The translations under genes and the position numbers were made by a program. 64,000 bases of DNA. Source: Paramecium pentaurelia (Eukaryota; Ciliophora; Oligohymenophorea; Peniculida; Parameciidae). Positions 62,101 to 64,000 of the stretch are shown here, piece after piece (positions within the stretch are counted from its first letter, which is position 1; every line of letters begins with the position of its first letter). The DNA lies in contig CAJJDO010000026.1 in NCBI GenBank assembly GCA_905183005.1, positions 237,717 through 301,716 on the forward strand, given 5' to 3'. Below the pieces are notes generated by a model. That model did no database searches, had not been told where the DNA came from, and worked only from the letters and a program-made list of their open reading frames with translations.

Positions 62101-64000
62101 AAAATAAGAAGTTATTAGAGAATATGTAACAGAAACTATTGAAGTTCCATCAGAATCTGATAAATTAAAAATACGACAATTAGAAATTTAATTAAGTAAT
62201 ATTCAAAGGGATTATCAATTGTTAAGTCAAAAAAAATAAGAGGTTATTAAAGAAACAATTACAGTAGAAGTTCCAAATTAAGCAGATAAACATAGAATTT
62301 AATAATTAGAATCACAATTATCCTAATTAAAATAAGAATTACAAGTTGTTACTCTCAAAAAATAAGAAGTGATAAAAGAAATAGTGACAGAAAGGATTGA
62401 AGTTCCTATGGAATAAGATAGATTAAGAATTAATTAATTATAAGAATAAGTGTAAAGATTATAGAGAGATTATTAATTATTAAATCAAAAGAAATAAGAG
62501 GTTATAAAGGAAACAGTCACTGTAGAGGTTTCATCTTAAGCTGATAAATTGAGGATTTAGTAATTAGAATCTTAATTATAATAATTAAGAACTGAGTTAT
62601 AAATAATAACATAAAAAAAATAAGAAGTGATAAGAGAAGTAATTACTGAAAGAGTAGAAGTATCTTCTGAAGCTGATAAATTTAGAATTAGATAATTAGA
62701 ATAATAAATAGAAAGTTTAAATAAGAATTATGAAATACTAAATAAAAAAAAGCAAGAAGTAATAACAGAGAAAATTACAGTTGAAGTTCCTTCTTAGGCT
62801 GATAAATTGAAGATTTAATAATTAGAAACATTAGTTGGATAATTAAGATAAGAACTTTAAATTGTTAGCTCAAAGAAATAAGAAGTTATAAGGGAAGTTG
62901 TAACAGAAACTATTGAGGTTCCTTCTTAAGTAGATAAATTTAGAATTTAACAATTAGAATAGCAATTAAATAATGTTAGATTAGAATTATAAATTGTATC
63001 ACAGAAAAAATAAGAAGTTATTAGAGAAGTAGTGACAGAAAGAGTAGAAGTTAGTAGAGAGTCTGATAGAAAAAGAATTTTAGAATTAGAGTAGGATTTA
63101 TATAAATTGTAATAAGATTATATAAATTTGAATAAAATAAAATCTGAGGTTGTAAAGGAGACTGTTACAATAGAAGTACCTTCATCAGCAGATAAATTTA
63201 GAATTTAATAATTAGAATCTTAATTATTTTAAATTAAGAGTGAGTTACAAATTGTTTAAGCTAAAAAGTAAGAAGTCATTAGAGAGACAGTAACAGAAAG
63301 AATAGAAGTATCTTCAGAATAGGATAAAATGAGAATTAGATAATTAGAATAATAATTAAATTAATTGTAATAAGATTATTACACTTTGAATTAGAAAAAG
63401 TAAGAAAAAATAAAAGAAACAATTACAGTTGAAGTGCCATCTGAGACTGATAAATATAGAATAAGATAACTTGAATAGCAAATATCATCCTTAAAAGAAG
63501 ATTTAAATGTAATTCAAGTTGAAAATTAGAATATGAAAATTCAAATCAAAAGTCTTTAAACTACAAATTATGAATACTAAGATCAAGTGAGAATATATTA
63601 ATCAAAATTAGAAGAAAACTAAAAGTAAAGATCTGTTGTTATTTAATTTGAGAGGAAAGAATAAGAACTTTTGGAATAAATATAGAATTTAGAGACTTAA
63701 AAAGGGAGAGAAATCAAAGAATTAAAAAATTAAATGGAATTTCTATAGAAAGAGAATTAAAAAATAAATGATATGATGAGAATTAAAATAGAGGAGAGTG
63801 AATAATGGAAAAGAAAATATTTAACTGTTTAAAGTGAAATGTCTACAAATTCTAGTGAAGCTGAATCTTTGAGAATGTAATTGAAATCATTAGAATAAAG
63901 TAGAGAAACAATTAAATTAGAATTAGATAAAGTAAATAAAATGTACTTTTAAAGTTAAAATGAATATACTTAATATAAATCAAAATGTAATGAACTTGAA
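59167..64000 (+). CDS. Giant coiled-coil protein with tandem 42-residue repeats (3' end outside the window)
   Basis: ATG at 59167 (NQQYLQVPLSQSRQSMTYEK). Two 23-nt introns lie near 59268 and 59346, and the frame then stays open to the end of the window: at least about 1,590 residues. After a short Ser/Gln head it is continuous coiled coil rich in Glu, Lys, Gln and Leu. From about 61739 to 63520 some 14 units of about 42 residues follow each other, each containing KKQEVIRE, then a TVTE or TITV step, then a DK.RI.QLE.QL segment. Such proteins in ciliates form cortical or basal-body filaments; the role here is inference. No motor or enzyme domain is seen. Confidence 0.8.
61739..63520 (+). repeat. 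About 14 tandem 42-residue coiled-coil repeats in two alternating subtypes
   Basis: The units lie within the giant coiled-coil gene. Subtype A reads KETITVEVP.QADK.RIQQLE then SQL..L..ELQIV. Subtype B reads REVVTERVEVS.EADK.RI then RQLEQQL..L..DY..LN. From unit 4 onward A and B mostly alternate, giving a higher-order repeat of about 84 residues (252 bases). The first three units are more divergent. The DNA copies differ at many synonymous places, so selection acts on the protein. Confidence 0.85.

Noticed and set aside
1..64000. CRISPR arrays, rRNA, tRNA, transposases and telomeric repeats
   Set aside because: I looked for direct repeats with spacers, conserved rRNA and tRNA elements, transposase motifs and telomere-like runs and found none.

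Overview
The window is a gene-dense, AT-rich piece of a ciliate nuclear genome and looks macronuclear. Recognisable proteins (kinesin, alpha-SNAP, ATG4, acyl-CoA synthetase, F-BAR/TBC protein) read correctly only if TAA and TAG encode glutamine and TGA is the sole stop. Introns are tiny (about 19-35 nt, GTA...AG). This combination, plus a trichocyst-matrix-like protein and the large family of PAS-containing multi-membrane proteins, points to Paramecium or a close relative. A standard-code ORF scan therefore sees only fragments; all gene models here were read by hand with the ciliate code. For most genes the intron-subtracted length is an exact multiple of three.

Layout, left to right. 102-6002: a very large PAS/TmcB-like membrane protein. 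6027-9995: alpha-SNAP (-), a permuted papain-like (YiiX-type) hydrolase (+) and a degenerate sensor-kinase-like membrane protein (+). 9318-11550: a single N flanked by two identical 1,116-bp blocks, best explained as two overlapping contigs joined without merging. 11548-20943: a coiled-coil gene, an uncertain locus, a CDP-alcohol phosphotransferase, an EF-hand protein, a hypothetical ORF, a large Gln/Asn-rich protein and then 1.3 kb without a gene. 20944-25454: a second PAS/TmcB-like giant. 25568-31556: a divergent eIF5A-like protein, a SET methyltransferase, an EF-hand protein, a NEK-like pseudokinase and a 58-residue membrane protein. 31557-40699: long-chain acyl-CoA synthetase, kinesin-13, a TOM1-like seven-helix protein, an EB1-like protein, a trichocyst matrix protein, a LITAF-type zinc protein and a BAX-inhibitor/Lifeguard protein. 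40742-50524: three large cytoskeletal-looking genes (a repeat-rich coiled coil, an IQ/DUF4378-like protein, an unknown coiled-coil protein). 50885-64000: ribosomal protein eL41, centrin, ATG4, an F-BAR plus TBC fusion, a membrane-anchored RING protein and the start of a giant coiled-coil protein with about 14 tandem 42-residue repeats in two alternating subtypes.

Genes sit on both strands with short spacers and show no operon logic. Many bear on the cortex and membrane traffic of a ciliate: microtubule factors (kinesin-13, EB1, centrin), secretion and fusion (alpha-SNAP, trichocyst protein, F-BAR/TBC), autophagy (ATG4) and several calcium-binding EF-hand proteins. No rRNA, tRNA, CRISPR array or transposon was recognised. 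The most unusual items are the alternating-subtype repeat protein, the eIF5A-like protein lacking the hypusine lysine, the NEK pseudokinase whose start lies 3 bp from a divergent start, the F-BAR/TBC fusion and the unmerged contig overlap.
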